19,946 nucleotides of DNA, taken from assembly GCF_937996225.1 (NCBI RefSeq), contig NZ_CALKTC010000073.1:1-19946 (forward strand), given 5' to 3'. The DNA comes from an uncultured Campylobacter sp. (GTDB lineage Bacteria > Campylobacterota > Campylobacteria > Campylobacterales > Campylobacteraceae). Below, piece by piece: positions 7,982 through 15,896 of the stretch; position 1 is the first letter of the stretch; every line of letters starts with the position of its first letter. The notes below the pieces were generated by a model. That model was not told the origin of the DNA. It was given only the letters and a program-made list of their open reading frames with translations, and did no database searches. The position numbers and the translations under genes are program-made.

Positions 7982-8021
7982 AGAATTCCCGCTAAAATTT
8001 CATGCGAAACCGCTGAAAAAT

Positions 8022-8644
8022 TTATCTGCGTTTTATATTGCGACCGTTGTTATCGATACATAAAAAGCCTGTCGTGAAACCTCCGTCATATATCATCACT
8101 ACTCCATCGGCGGCAAATCTATCATCACAGCCGATCTCGTAGTCTTTTTTCACCACCTTGCTCGCAGGACCCTCGAAAATCTCGTAAAATTCCGAGACAA
8201 ACCCGTCTTTGTAATAAATAGCGGTTTTGCCCTCGCCCTCCCAGATGCTTACGCCCTTGGCATTTGCGCTTTTTGTTTTGGCTTTAAGTTCGTTAAAAGT
8301 CCCAAAATCCCAGCCTAAAATTTTTAAAACAGCGCGCTTGTTCGTCTTTTCGTCTATACTATAAAAACTCGCACTTTGGTTTTGTCTTTATTCACGGCTC
8401 TCATGCTTGAGACCTCGTCGCCGCCAAAACGGACGTCAAAAGAAACTTTTTCAGGTTTTATCTCGCGCGCAAAATCGCGCAGGGCTAAAATTTGAACGCG
8501 ATTTTGCGCGTAATTTTCCGCCAAATCCGGCTCAGCAAAGAAAAATTTGTAGATTAAAACCCCCGCAGTTAGCACAAGCGCGGCGCTTATAACGAGTTTA
8601 AATAACCTAAAAATTTCCGAGAAAAAATATTTTATAAAATTCAC
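8022..8644 (-). pseudogene. single-TM hypothetical protein gene with one frameshift
   Basis: The gene starts with GTG at 8644, with AGGAAG just upstream, 33 bases after the amidohydrolase stop. The first frame gives one transmembrane helix (about residues 16-36, LVISAALVLTAGVLIYKFFF) and an outer domain, and stops at 8354-8356. A second frame, open from 8387 to the TAA at 8022-8024, has clear protein character (SFYSIDEKTNKRAVLKILGW near its start, FLCIDNNGRNIKRR at its end). Adding one base near 8380-8386, for instance in the TTTT run at 8380-8383, joins them into a protein of about 207 residues. This is a real disruption, a sequencing error, or a slippage site. I do not recognise the family; the topology suggests a membrane-anchored periplasmic protein. 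Confidence 0.7.
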
Positions 8645-8677
8645 GCCTGCTTCCTAAATTTCATCGAATTTCACCAT

Positions 8678-9664
8678 CTATGCAAAGGGCAGAATTTTTT
8701 TGTAGTTGCTCCACAGATCGCTCTGCTCGCCGAAATACACGAGCAGTCCGCGCGCGTTGCGATCGAAAGGGTTTGGCTCTTTATGCAGCGCGATACGCTG
8801 CGACAGGCGCAGATCGTAGGTGTTGTATATCGCAGAATACGGCACCGGAAAGTCCGAAGCGTAAAGCAGGCGCGAGTGCACGTCCGTTTGGCTCGCAAGA
8901 TGGGGCAGAGCCTTAGCGCGCACCGGCGTCATCAGAGCAGAAACGTCGGCGTAGAGGTTTTTGTGCGTACGCAGAAGCGCCAAAAGCGCGAAATAATCGT
9001 GTCCAAAATTTCGCGGGCGGCGCGAGAGCGCACGAAAGATATGTGAATACTCATAGTTAATCGCCATGTGCGCGCACACCGTCGTAACACCCAGCTCAAG
9101 CGGCGCGTAGATCATCTCCAGCGCCTCGCAGCGGCGAGTGCTCGGCACCGAGCTTTCGTTGCCGATGTGGATCACCAGCGGCAAGCCGAGCTTGGCGAGC
9201 TTTTCAAAATACGGCACGTAGCGGGGCAGTCTCGTATCCAGATCCCAATAGTTTTGTAAAAATTTCGCCCCCTTAAATCCTAGCTCGAAGCAGCGATCAA
9301 TCTCATCTAGCGCATCCGCTCGCTTCGGATTGATGCTAAAAAACGGCACGATGAGATCTGGGTTTTTTTGATAAATTTCAAACACGCTGTCGTTGTCCGC
9401 GCAGACGGTCTTATCGCGATGGATCAGCTCGCCCGCGTCGCTAAATTTAGCATCTACGCCGAAAAGCACCGCTTTTTTAACGTATTTCGAAGCTCTGAGC
9501 CCGCCGAGCAAAGCGTCCACATAGGCCTCGTAGGGCTCTTTGATCGCGCGCGATACGTCTATGCCGAAGCGCCTGCCGAAAAGGCGCAGCGCAAGCCTGT
9601 CGTAAGGGCGGTCGAAGCGCACCTCCTTGCTTAGCAGATGGACGTGAAAATCAAGCGTTTGCAT
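8678..9664 (-). CDS. amidohydrolase family protein (amidohydrolase 2 type)
   Basis: This 328-residue TIM-barrel metal hydrolase has the metal-binding DFHVHLL (His7, His9), a FKGAKFLQ strand (about residues 130-137), VIHIGN (His166), VCAHM (His199) and YASDFP (Asp271). This is the order of metal ligands in the PF04909 group, which includes decarboxylases such as ACMSD and uncharacterised hydrolases. The substrate cannot be inferred. The start ATG is well supported by AAGGA about 6 bases upstream. The frameshifted membrane protein gene follows 33 bases downstream, so the two were probably co-transcribed. Confidence 0.82.
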   Translation of the reverse strand: MQTLDFHVHLLSKEVRFDRPYDRLALRLFGRRFGIDVSRAIKEPYEAYVDALLGGLRASKYVKKAVLFGVDAKFSDAGELIHRDKTVCADNDSVFEIYQKNPDLIVPFFSINPKRADALDEIDRCFELGFKGAKFLQNYWDLDTRLPRYVPYFEKLAKLGLPLVIHIGNESSVPSTRRCEALEMIYAPLELGVTTVCAHMAINYEYSHIFRALSRRPRNFGHDYFALLALLRTHKNLYADVSALMTPVRAKALPHLASQTDVHSRLLYASDFPVPYSAIYNTYDLRLSQRIALHKEPNPFDRNARGLLVYFGEQSDLWSNYKKILPFA

Positions 9665-9766
9665 CGGGGATCCTTGGGAAAATTTTGCGGAGTTTATATC
9701 AAATTGCGGTAAATGGTTAGAATTTTAAATTCGAGTTTAAATTTACGCACCGCGCCTTGCCGTGCC

Positions 9767-9786
9767 TTTAAATTTTAAAATTTAAA
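9767..9786. repeat. 20-bp perfect AT palindrome
   Basis: TTTAAATTTTAAAATTTAAA reads the same on both strands. It lies between the divergent amidohydrolase and GNAT genes and is the longest form of the AAATTTTAAAATTT word that recurs at 7203, 7836 and, nearly complete, inside the gene at 11913-13298. It may simply reflect species word bias; a role in binding an AT-specific protein is possible but unproven. Confidence 0.6.
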
Positions 9787-9840
9787 CCTCTCTGAAAGAG
9801 CCGCTAATTGATATTTAATGCCGTTTTAAAGCTACGGCGA

Positions 9841-9846
9841 TATACT
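9841..9846 (+). promoter_or_regulatory. putative -10 box of the GNAT gene
   Basis: TATACT in the context GCGATATACTTGCG, 36 bases upstream of the ATG at 9883. A strong ribosome binding site AAGGAG (9871-9876) follows. Confidence 0.5.
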
Positions 9847-9882
9847 TGCGATTTGAAAAGCTATTTCAATTAAGGAGCGAAG

Positions 9883-10323
9883 ATGGAGTTTGAAATTTTA
9901 GAAAATTCCGCCGATTTTAAGCCTAGCGATCTGGATGAGATAATGGTATCGATCGGCTGGGATACGGAGCAAAACGCAGCCTCCGTGCCGTCGCACGAGA
10001 CATACAGAGTGTGGCGAACCTATGATTACGTGGCGATCGCCAAAACGCAAGGCAAGACCGTGGGGGTGCTGGAGGCGTTTTGCGACCGCGACAACTTCGC
10101 TACGAGCTATCTTTACTGCGTGATAGTTCATAAGGATTATCAAAGGCGCGGTATCGGCACGGCGCTCATGAATGCCTTTAATAAACGCTTTGCGCACATC
10201 ACCACCTTTGTCGTGACCCCTCTACACAAGGCCGAAGGCGCCGAAGAATTCCTACAAAAGTGCGGCTTTAAGGACGCGTCGGAGCACTTTACGATCCACA
10301 TGAGGAAGCGAAATTCGATCTAG
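9883..10323 (+). CDS. GNAT family N-acetyltransferase
   Basis: This 146-residue protein is of typical GNAT length. The acetyl-CoA pyrophosphate-binding motif A is QRRGIGTALM (residues 87-96), preceded by the strand LYCVIVHKDY, and a C-terminal EEFLQKCGFKD follows the usual motif B pattern. The enzyme transfers acetyl from acetyl-CoA to an amine; the acceptor is unknown. The start is secure because AAGGAG lies 6 bases upstream. It appears monocistronic, as the next gene begins 306 bases later after a region with its own promoter. Confidence 0.88.
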   Translation: MEFEILENSADFKPSDLDEIMVSIGWDTEQNAASVPSHETYRVWRTYDYVAIAKTQGKTVGVLEAFCDRDNFATSYLYCVIVHKDYQRRGIGTALMNAFNKRFAHITTFVVTPLHKAEGAEEFLQKCGFKDASEHFTIHMRKRNSI

Positions 10324-10561
10324 CGGAAAGCGAAATTTGCTCCAACCGGCGTAATTTAATAAAATTCCACGCGACTTTTAAATTTTAAATCTCGTGAAAT
10401 TCTGCGCCGCTTCCTTACTTCTTTACTACAGATCGCCGCGCGAGATATATCGCTGCAATGCTCTCGCTCGCTCGTCCGCACCAAATCACCGTATATTCGC
10501 GCCGGCGCCGTAAATTCTAATTTTACGCATATCGCGCGACGCGCGAAAACAGCTCCGCTCG

Positions 10562-10569
10562 CCCCCCCC
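10562..10569. repeat. homopolymeric C8 tract
   Basis: Eight consecutive C residues (G8 on the other strand), 33 bases upstream of the putative -10 box and 60 bases upstream of the MATE start codon. Poly-G/C runs of about this length and longer are the usual slippage-prone tracts in Campylobacter. Confidence 0.75.
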
Positions 10570-10601
10570 TGCGCAAAAGCAAACCTAAAAGAATTTTCGG
10601 C

Positions 10602-10607
10602 TACAAT
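10602..10607 (+). promoter_or_regulatory. putative -10 box of the MATE gene
   Basis: TACAAT in the context CGGCTACAATTTC, 23 bases upstream of the ATG at 10630. A short AAAGG ribosome binding site precedes the start. Confidence 0.45.
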
Positions 10608-10629
10608 TTCCCCCAAATAAAGGCAAAAT

Positions 10630-11952
10630 ATGAAAGAAATCTCGCTGCTAAGGCTCTCGCTCGCAATCTACATCGATATGTTTTTGCGCCTAGTGACTAC
10701 GTTTATCAACACCTACATGATCTCGCGCGTGGACGTCTCGCTAGTAGGCGCGCTGGGGGCGGGCAACGAGATATTTTTGCTCTTCATCACCGTTTTCGGT
10801 TTCCTCGCCGTGGGCTGCTCGGTACTCGTAGCGCAGGCGCTGGGGGCAAAAAACAAAGTCCTAGCCATGCGCGCGATCCACACGAGCATCGCATTTAACG
10901 CGCTTGTGGGACTTTGTAGCGGCGTTTTCGTCTTTAGCTGCGCGCCGTTTTTACTCCGCGCGCTGCAGGTGCCCGCCGAGCTTTTGAGCGAAAGTGCGAT
11001 CTATCTTAAGGTCATCAGCATCGTCTTTGCGATAGACGCCGTCGCGATCGTGCTTAGCGCCATCGTGCGCGTCTACGGATACGCAAATTTCATCATCGCG
11101 GTCTCCGTAGTGATGAATTTAGTGACGCTCGCGGGCAACTACGTCGTGCTCTTTAGGCCGTTCGGACTGCCGTACTACGGGCTTGAGGGTATCGGCGTGA
11201 GCACGATCGCGGGGCGTATGATCGGCGTATGTTTATTCTTCCTCATCATCACGAAGGTGCTAAAGATAAAATTTTACCTAACGATGTTTTTAAAGATCCA
11301 GTTCGCCACGCTGCGTAAAATTCTATCCGTAGGGCTTCCGAGCGCAGGCGAAAACATGCTGTGGATCGTGCAGTATCTCGTCGCCTTCGCCTTCGTCGCG
11401 AGTATGGGTGAGGCGAGCCTTACCGTGCAGACGATCTATTTTCAAATTTCATCATTCATCTTCTTCGGCGGAAGCGCGATCAGTATGGCAAATGAAGTGA
11501 TCGTAGGCCGCCTCGTAGGTGCCGCCAAGCCGCAGGAGGCGTACCGGCACACATTTACCGCGCTGCGCTTCGGGCTCGGGGCGACGGCGCTTTTCGTCGC
11601 GATCGTGTTTTTAGCGCGCGAGCAGATCATGGAGATGTTGAGCCTAAACGAGGCGCACAAGCAGGTTATGCGGCCGCTTTTTTACCTCACGCTGGGGCTT
11701 GAGTTCGGACGGACGCTTAATATCGTGTTCGTAAACGCCCTGCGCGCAAGCGGCGACGCGAGGTTTCCCTTTGCGATGGGCGTGATCTTTATGTGGGGCG
11801 TCTCGATCCCCGTGGGCTGGCTTTTGGGCATTCATCTGGGGTATGGAATTTTAGGCGTTTGGATCGGGTTTTTCTGCGACGAGTGGCTGCGCGGCAGCGC
11901 CAATACGGCGCGATGGATAAGCAAAAAATGGCAGAGCAAAAAGTTAGTCTAA
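10630..11952 (+). CDS. MATE family multidrug/toxin exporter
   Basis: This 440-residue inner-membrane protein has about 12 hydrophobic helices. The N-terminal block (FINTYMISRVDVSLVGALGAGNEI) and the following VGCSVLVAQALGAKNK match the first repeat of MATE antiporters. The second half repeats the pattern (VQTIYFQISSF, then MANEVIVGRLVGA). MATE proteins export cationic or aromatic compounds in exchange for Na+ or H+. The substrate cannot be predicted. The start is supported by AAAGG upstream and a TACAAT box. Its 3' end overlaps the start of the YgjP-like gene by up to 40 bases, so the two are likely co-translated. Confidence 0.9.
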   Translation: MKEISLLRLSLAIYIDMFLRLVTTFINTYMISRVDVSLVGALGAGNEIFLLFITVFGFLAVGCSVLVAQALGAKNKVLAMRAIHTSIAFNALVGLCSGVFVFSCAPFLLRALQVPAELLSESAIYLKVISIVFAIDAVAIVLSAIVRVYGYANFIIAVSVVMNLVTLAGNYVVLFRPFGLPYYGLEGIGVSTIAGRMIGVCLFFLIITKVLKIKFYLTMFLKIQFATLRKILSVGLPSAGENMLWIVQYLVAFAFVASMGEASLTVQTIYFQISSFIFFGGSAISMANEVIVGRLVGAAKPQEAYRHTFTALRFGLGATALFVAIVFLAREQIMEMLSLNEAHKQVMRPLFYLTLGLEFGRTLNIVFVNALRASGDARFPFAMGVIFMWGVSIPVGWLLGIHLGYGILGVWIGFFCDEWLRGSANTARWISKKWQSKKLV

Positions 11953-13298
11953 ATTTGCTAGACTTGCCGATTAACCTGCGTTTTAAGCGGATGAAATACG
12001 CGCGCATCCGCATTAGTAAGGACTGCAAGATCAGCGTGAGCGTGCCGCGCTCCTACACCGCGGCGCAAGCGAAAGACTTCATCCTAAAGCACGAGAGCTG
12101 GATCCGCCAGACGCTAGAGCGACTGCAAAGCAAGCTACTAGCGAGCGATCAGGTTAGAATTTTAGGCAAAATTTACAAACTAAAATTTAGCCGCGAGGCT
12201 GAGCTCGGTACAAACTGCGGCGCGAATGAAATTCAGAATGATAGTGCGAGTAGCGGCGTAAACAGTGCGGGCGCGGGTATGAATGACTGCACGAGCGGCG
12301 CGACGGGCGGCGTAGATGACGATGCGAATAGTGACGCGGGTAGCGTAAATTCAGCTCATTTACAAAGCGGCGCAGATATAAGTGGCAGCGGCGTCAATGG
12401 CGGCGATGTGAGCGGTATCGCAAACAATTCCATGGGCGGCATGAATGACGGTGTGGGTAGCGGCGCAGGAAGCGGAATTTTAAAATTTCACTCGGGCGAG
12501 TACATCTCGCAAAATGGCACAGCGAGCGATAATTTGAAATTTGACCTGCACGGCGATGCGGCGCAGGGGCTCGCGCAACAGGGCAAAATACGGCAAAGCG
12601 GCGAATTTATAAATACGGCGTCACAAAGTGTCCGCGAGCAATCCTGCGGCGAAATTTTAAAATTTCACTCAAACGGGCGCGCTCCGCAAAGCGATGACGC
12701 AGGTAAATTTAACTCCACCGCAAGGGACGAAATTTTAAAATTTAAACCCGTTGCAAGCGGAGAAATTTCAAATTTTAGCTCTGTCGTGGGCGAAGAAATT
12801 CCGTTTATGAGCGAAAAAATTTCAAAAGCCGCGAGCGAAAACGTGCCGCAAAATGTAGCACAAAGCACGCAAGCGGCAGATATCGAGCCGGATTTTACGA
12901 TCAAAAATTTTATCAAAAGCTCTAAATTTAAAGATAAGATTCTCATGTCACGAGACGTGATCTTTTGCGAGAGTGAGGGCGAGTTTGCGGCGTTTAAAAA
13001 GGCCTTTGCGCTTGAGCTTTACCTACGCTATATCGCGAAGCTTTCCCCACGGATAGGCCGCAAGATCGCGCGGGTGCGGGTGCGCAAAATGCAGACGCGC
13101 TGGGGTAGCTGTAACCACGCCAAGGGCTATCTCAACTTCTCGCTAAGCCTGATAGAGCGGGATCCGCGCTTCGTCGAATACGTCGTGCTGCATGAGCTCG
13201 CGCACCTCATCCATGCAAATCACGGAGCGGATTTTTACGCGCTCATCGCGCAGATCATGCCTGATTTTAGGGCACGTATCAAGCTAGGCAAGGGATAA
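11913..13298 (+). CDS. YgjP-like (DUF45) zinc metallopeptidase with large low-complexity insertion
   Basis: The C-terminal part has the family core: MQTRWGSCN, then VVLHELAHLIHANHGADFY with the zinc motif H427-E-L-A-H431 and a third His at 437. The N-terminal part (residues about 11-94, including RFKRMKYARIRISKD and SVPRSYT) matches the usual beta-rich start. Family members are normally about 230-240 residues; this one is 462. The excess is a single block, residues about 95-322, rich in Gly, Ser, Asn, Asp and Ala, with repeated ILKF units. Function of YgjP/WLM-like peptidases is poorly known. An alternative start is the ATG at 11928. An upstream in-frame ATG at 11793 would be wholly inside the MATE gene and is unlikely. 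Confidence 0.82.
   Translation: MDKQKMAEQKVSLNLLDLPINLRFKRMKYARIRISKDCKISVSVPRSYTAAQAKDFILKHESWIRQTLERLQSKLLASDQVRILGKIYKLKFSREAELGTNCGANEIQNDSASSGVNSAGAGMNDCTSGATGGVDDDANSDAGSVNSAHLQSGADISGSGVNGGDVSGIANNSMGGMNDGVGSGAGSGILKFHSGEYISQNGTASDNLKFDLHGDAAQGLAQQGKIRQSGEFINTASQSVREQSCGEILKFHSNGRAPQSDDAGKFNSTARDEILKFKPVASGEISNFSSVVGEEIPFMSEKISKAASENVPQNVAQSTQAADIEPDFTIKNFIKSSKFKDKILMSRDVIFCESEGEFAAFKKAFALELYLRYIAKLSPRIGRKIARVRVRKMQTRWGSCNHAKGYLNFSLSLIERDPRFVEYVVLHELAHLIHANHGADFYALIAQIMPDFRARIKLGKG
12476..12743 (+). repeat. three in-frame copies of an AATTTTAAAATTT unit inside the YgjP-like gene
   Basis: Copies at 12476-12493 and 12653-12670 are identical over 18 bases (AATTTTAAAATTTCACTC). A third, 12731-12743, shares the first 13. 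Spacings of 177 and 78 bases are multiples of three, so each gives ILKF in the protein. Confidence 0.8.
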
Positions 13299-13343
13299 AG
13301 ACCGCCTCAAAGAGCTTTCGCAATAGCAATATTTTGCCTATTT

Positions 13344-13828
13344 TTATATCCCTGCTTTTGCACTATCGTCATAATGAACTTCTTTTAGTTTAAAAATCTC
13401 TATTATTCTTTCGATCTCATTTTTTTGTATTAACGATGTATTGATGTCAAAGATAAGTCCCTCTATCCATAATTTCTTGAAGCCAAAATTTATTATAAGC
13501 GGAGCATTTTCTTTAAAAAATAGTCCAGACGAAAATTGCAAATATATTAATTTTAGTTCATCATATTTAAATACTCTCGTAAAATAATTAGATATTACAA
13601 ATCCATTTTCATAAAATATAATTTTTCGAAACGTCTGCTCTGTAAATAGCATTATGAGCATTAAAAATATAATAAATGAGATAGAAATACCAATAATATC
13701 ACCCCTATACCAACCGGTATACACTAGCAATATAATACCGCATACGATAAATACGGTCTTAAGTGCTCAAAAATTTTACTTCTTTCCACTCTATAAATTT
13801 CTTTGCCTAGCCATTCTGGATTTTTCAT
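13344..13828 (-). pseudogene. small AT-rich membrane protein gene with one frameshift
   Basis: A good start lies at 13828: ATG with AAAGG about 7 bases upstream. That frame encodes MKNPEWLGKEIYRVERSKIFEH and then runs off into a stop within the next helix. The following sequence in another frame reads KTVFIVCGIILLVYTGW, then a second hydrophobic helix (IIGISISFIIFLMLIMLF) and a soluble domain ending KEVHYDDSAKAGI. One extra base near 13761-13767, such as CACTT restored to CACCTT, would join the two into about 161 residues with two membrane helices. The soluble part (YENGFVISNYFTRVFKYDELKLI) is reminiscent of bacterial PH-like domains, but this is only an impression. Composition is much more AT-rich than the flanking conserved genes. 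If the frameshift is real, translation could only restart internally at a weak TTG (13730). Confidence 0.6.
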
Positions 13829-13996
13829 GGGGTGCCTTTAAATTTGATCTGTTATTTTACTTCCGTAAATCTTAAAATGAAATTTTTTAGCTCAAGCGAA
13901 TTTTAATTACCGTGTCATACACGCTTATCTATACCTAGATAAAATTTTTCACGCCTTAAATCGGCGAAATTTCGCAAATTTTCGCGGATCCAAACG

Positions 13997-14437
13997 CTAA
14001 TCTAAAGCCGCAAATTCCACGTATTTCTCCATCGCAACCAGCAGGAGCCAGCGCGCAGTAGGGCTGAAAAAATAGTGGTGTTCGGGGACTTGCTCCATTA
14101 TAAATTTTAAAAAATTGTAAAAATATTCGGGCGCAAATTTAACCTCGGCGCTCGTTAGACTATCGCCCAGATAGCAGATTTCGCCGCCTAAAATCCTCTT
14201 TTTTGCCGCGGGATTTGCGTCTATGAAGCTTCTGGCACCGGCAAAGCTCAGGCAGTCCGCGGTCGCATAATCTTTCAATCCCCGCAAGACGGGCTTGGAG
14301 CCGACGAAGGTGAAATTTTCCTCTATAAATTTCACTCCACCCTCGCTCACCTGCCAGCAATCGCCCAAGCTCGATAAAAACGCAAACATCTCATCATCCG
14401 CGGATTTGAAATTTGTAGGCTCGTTTTTGCGATCCAT
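13997..14437 (-). CDS. hypothetical protein, no recognised family
   Basis: This 146-residue soluble protein has no signal peptide or membrane helix. It begins MDRKNEPTNFKSADDEMFAFLSSLGDCW and ends with an aromatic-rich segment (YFYNFLKFIMEQVPEHHYFF). I chose the ATG at 14437 over one seven codons earlier (14458) because an AAGGA ribosome binding site lies 5-6 bases before it. Codon use and composition match the conserved genes of the window, unlike the AT-rich genes on both sides. I do not recognise the family. Confidence 0.65.
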   Translation of the reverse strand: MDRKNEPTNFKSADDEMFAFLSSLGDCWQVSEGGVKFIEENFTFVGSKPVLRGLKDYATADCLSFAGARSFIDANPAAKKRILGGEICYLGDSLTSAEVKFAPEYFYNFLKFIMEQVPEHHYFFSPTARWLLLVAMEKYVEFAALD

Positions 14438-14651
14438 CTTTGTCCTTTTTAAATTCATAGTTGCTTTTATTTTGAAATTTTTACGATAAAGAACAGAAAA
14501 TATGTTTGATTTAATCTTTTTAAAATCATTATATTAAATTAGGCTAATCAAGGTTTCCCGAGCTCTTTTTATTTCAAGCGAAATCCTTTACCGCCCTTTA
14601 AAATTCAACCAATTCAAATAATCGTTCTTTCTTTATTTTTTTGAACTTTAT

Positions 14652-15896
14652 TTATTTGTTATCATCAGTGAACTGCTCTTTGACAAGATCTTTGATATCG
14701 CTTTTAATACTTTTAGTATCAACTATTGAATCCTCACCCAGCTTCTGAAATTTTTCTTTATCTGCCTTCGTATATTCCTGTTCATCATCATATTTTTTTG
14801 TGATCAACCGAATCATCTTGCGACGCAAAAACTTCTCATCTCTAACATTTGACCTCTCTTTGATCCACCCAATTAGTAATACCATCAACATTATAAAACC
14901 AATATAACCTAGAATTGGATACATAATCGATACTAATTTTTTAAAGCCCATAAAGGATAATATATACCCTACAACTACGGTGCCAATCATAATTGGATAA
15001 AAACGTTTTGATTGATTAGATGAGAAACGTTTTGCTAAGGCATAGAATAAACTGAAAGCAGTATTAAAGATCAAGCCGAAGATAACAAGTGCATACACAA
15101 ATGCAAATGCAGGGTGAATCTGTTTGGCAATAGCCAACATAGGAATATCAACAGTCGTTGCAAGTTTTACATTTGCATATAAGATACAGGTTGTAACTGT
15201 GATGATAATACCGATTATAAATCCACCCAAAGTACCACCTTTTTCTGCTACACCAATCCTCATAATGGATCCCCCTAATACAAAAGCCATTGATACACCT
15301 GTCATAACGCAGAGCGAAAAATAATTCAGAACAGAAAACCAGATATTTGGCATTGGAGTAGAGATTGTATTTGCAATTGTTTCTAATTCTTTAAAATCAA
15401 AACGTTGACTTGCAAAGGTATATACTGCCATAATCATAATCATGATAAAAATAATAGGCGTAAATATTCCGATCACATTCGTGATTTTTTCAAAATTAAG
15501 AAAGCTAACAAGGATTATCAATACGGCACATAGGAGTGCTCCTGACCAGAATGGCATGCCAAATTGCTGATTAAGATTTGATCCAGCCCCGGCAATCATG
15601 ACAAAACCTACCACAAAACAGCAAATAATTAAAGAAATATCAAGAATTTTATTAGTGATAGATCCAGCAATTTGTGAAAGAACTTCAAAGTGATCATTGG
15701 ATCTAAAATAACTACCGAATGTAATAATGATTTTACCAAAGACGGCATTGAGGATACCAAGAATAACGGCTCCAAGAATACCCCATTTGCCAAAACTGAC
15801 GAAATATTGCATCAGATCCTGACCGGACGATAATCCAGCACCGACAATAACCCCAACATATGCTAACGCTACATTTAAAATTTGTTTTAACATCAT
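14652..15896 (-). CDS. YkvI-family membrane transporter (APC superfamily-like)
   Basis: This 414-residue integral membrane protein has about ten hydrophobic helices. The first helix carries YVGVIVGAGLSSGQDLMQYF (residues 13-32), matching the VGAGFASGQE motif of the YkvI group (COG3949), which is related to amino-acid/polyamine transporters. Substrate and function are unknown. After the last helix (about residue 340) there is a charged cytoplasmic tail of about 70 residues (KKYDDEQEYTKADKEKF) that I do not expect in typical members of about 350 residues. The ribosome binding site AGAGG lies just before ATG-ATG, and the second ATG (15893) has the better spacing. Base composition is strikingly AT-rich and lacks the AAATTT words of the neighbours, suggesting acquisition from a low-GC donor. 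Confidence 0.8.
   Translation of the reverse strand: MMLKQILNVALAYVGVIVGAGLSSGQDLMQYFVSFGKWGILGAVILGILNAVFGKIIITFGSYFRSNDHFEVLSQIAGSITNKILDISLIICCFVVGFVMIAGAGSNLNQQFGMPFWSGALLCAVLIILVSFLNFEKITNVIGIFTPIIFIMIMIMAVYTFASQRFDFKELETIANTISTPMPNIWFSVLNYFSLCVMTGVSMAFVLGGSIMRIGVAEKGGTLGGFIIGIIITVTTCILYANVKLATTVDIPMLAIAKQIHPAFAFVYALVIFGLIFNTAFSLFYALAKRFSSNQSKRFYPIMIGTVVVGYILSFMGFKKLVSIMYPILGYIGFIMLMVLLIGWIKERSNVRDEKFLRRKMIRLITKKYDDEQEYTKADKEKFQKLGEDSIVDTKSIKSDIKDLVKEQFTDDNK

Larger units (their letters stand above)
7194..8021. other. long gene-free region rich in degenerate repeats
   Basis: No intact gene is supported over about 830 bases. The region holds a 24-base perfect direct repeat (7203-7226 and 7836-7859), two related 22-24-base segments sharing GTTATAA (7290-7311 and 7630-7653), and a diverged 33-base tandem duplication (7916-7981). 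The TATAAT at 7304-7309 precedes no gene. The stretch looks like eroded sequence plus repeats rather than a coding locus; a small RNA cannot be excluded. Confidence 0.55.
10324..10629. other. intergenic region upstream of the MATE gene
   Basis: It holds no supported gene. A minus-strand open frame fills most of it but has no ribosome binding site and looks like a composition artefact. The notable contents are the C8 tract at 10562-10569 and the probable promoter at 10602-10607. Confidence 0.5.

Noticed and set aside
8680..9634. Several forward open frames opposite the amidohydrolase gene
   Set aside because: They are antisense shadows of a well-supported metal-hydrolase gene with intact motifs.
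10356..10616. Minus-strand open frame of 86 codons that runs through the C8 tract
   Set aside because: It would be an attractive phase-variable gene, but it has no ribosome binding site, its start overlaps the MATE promoter, and the translation resembles no protein.
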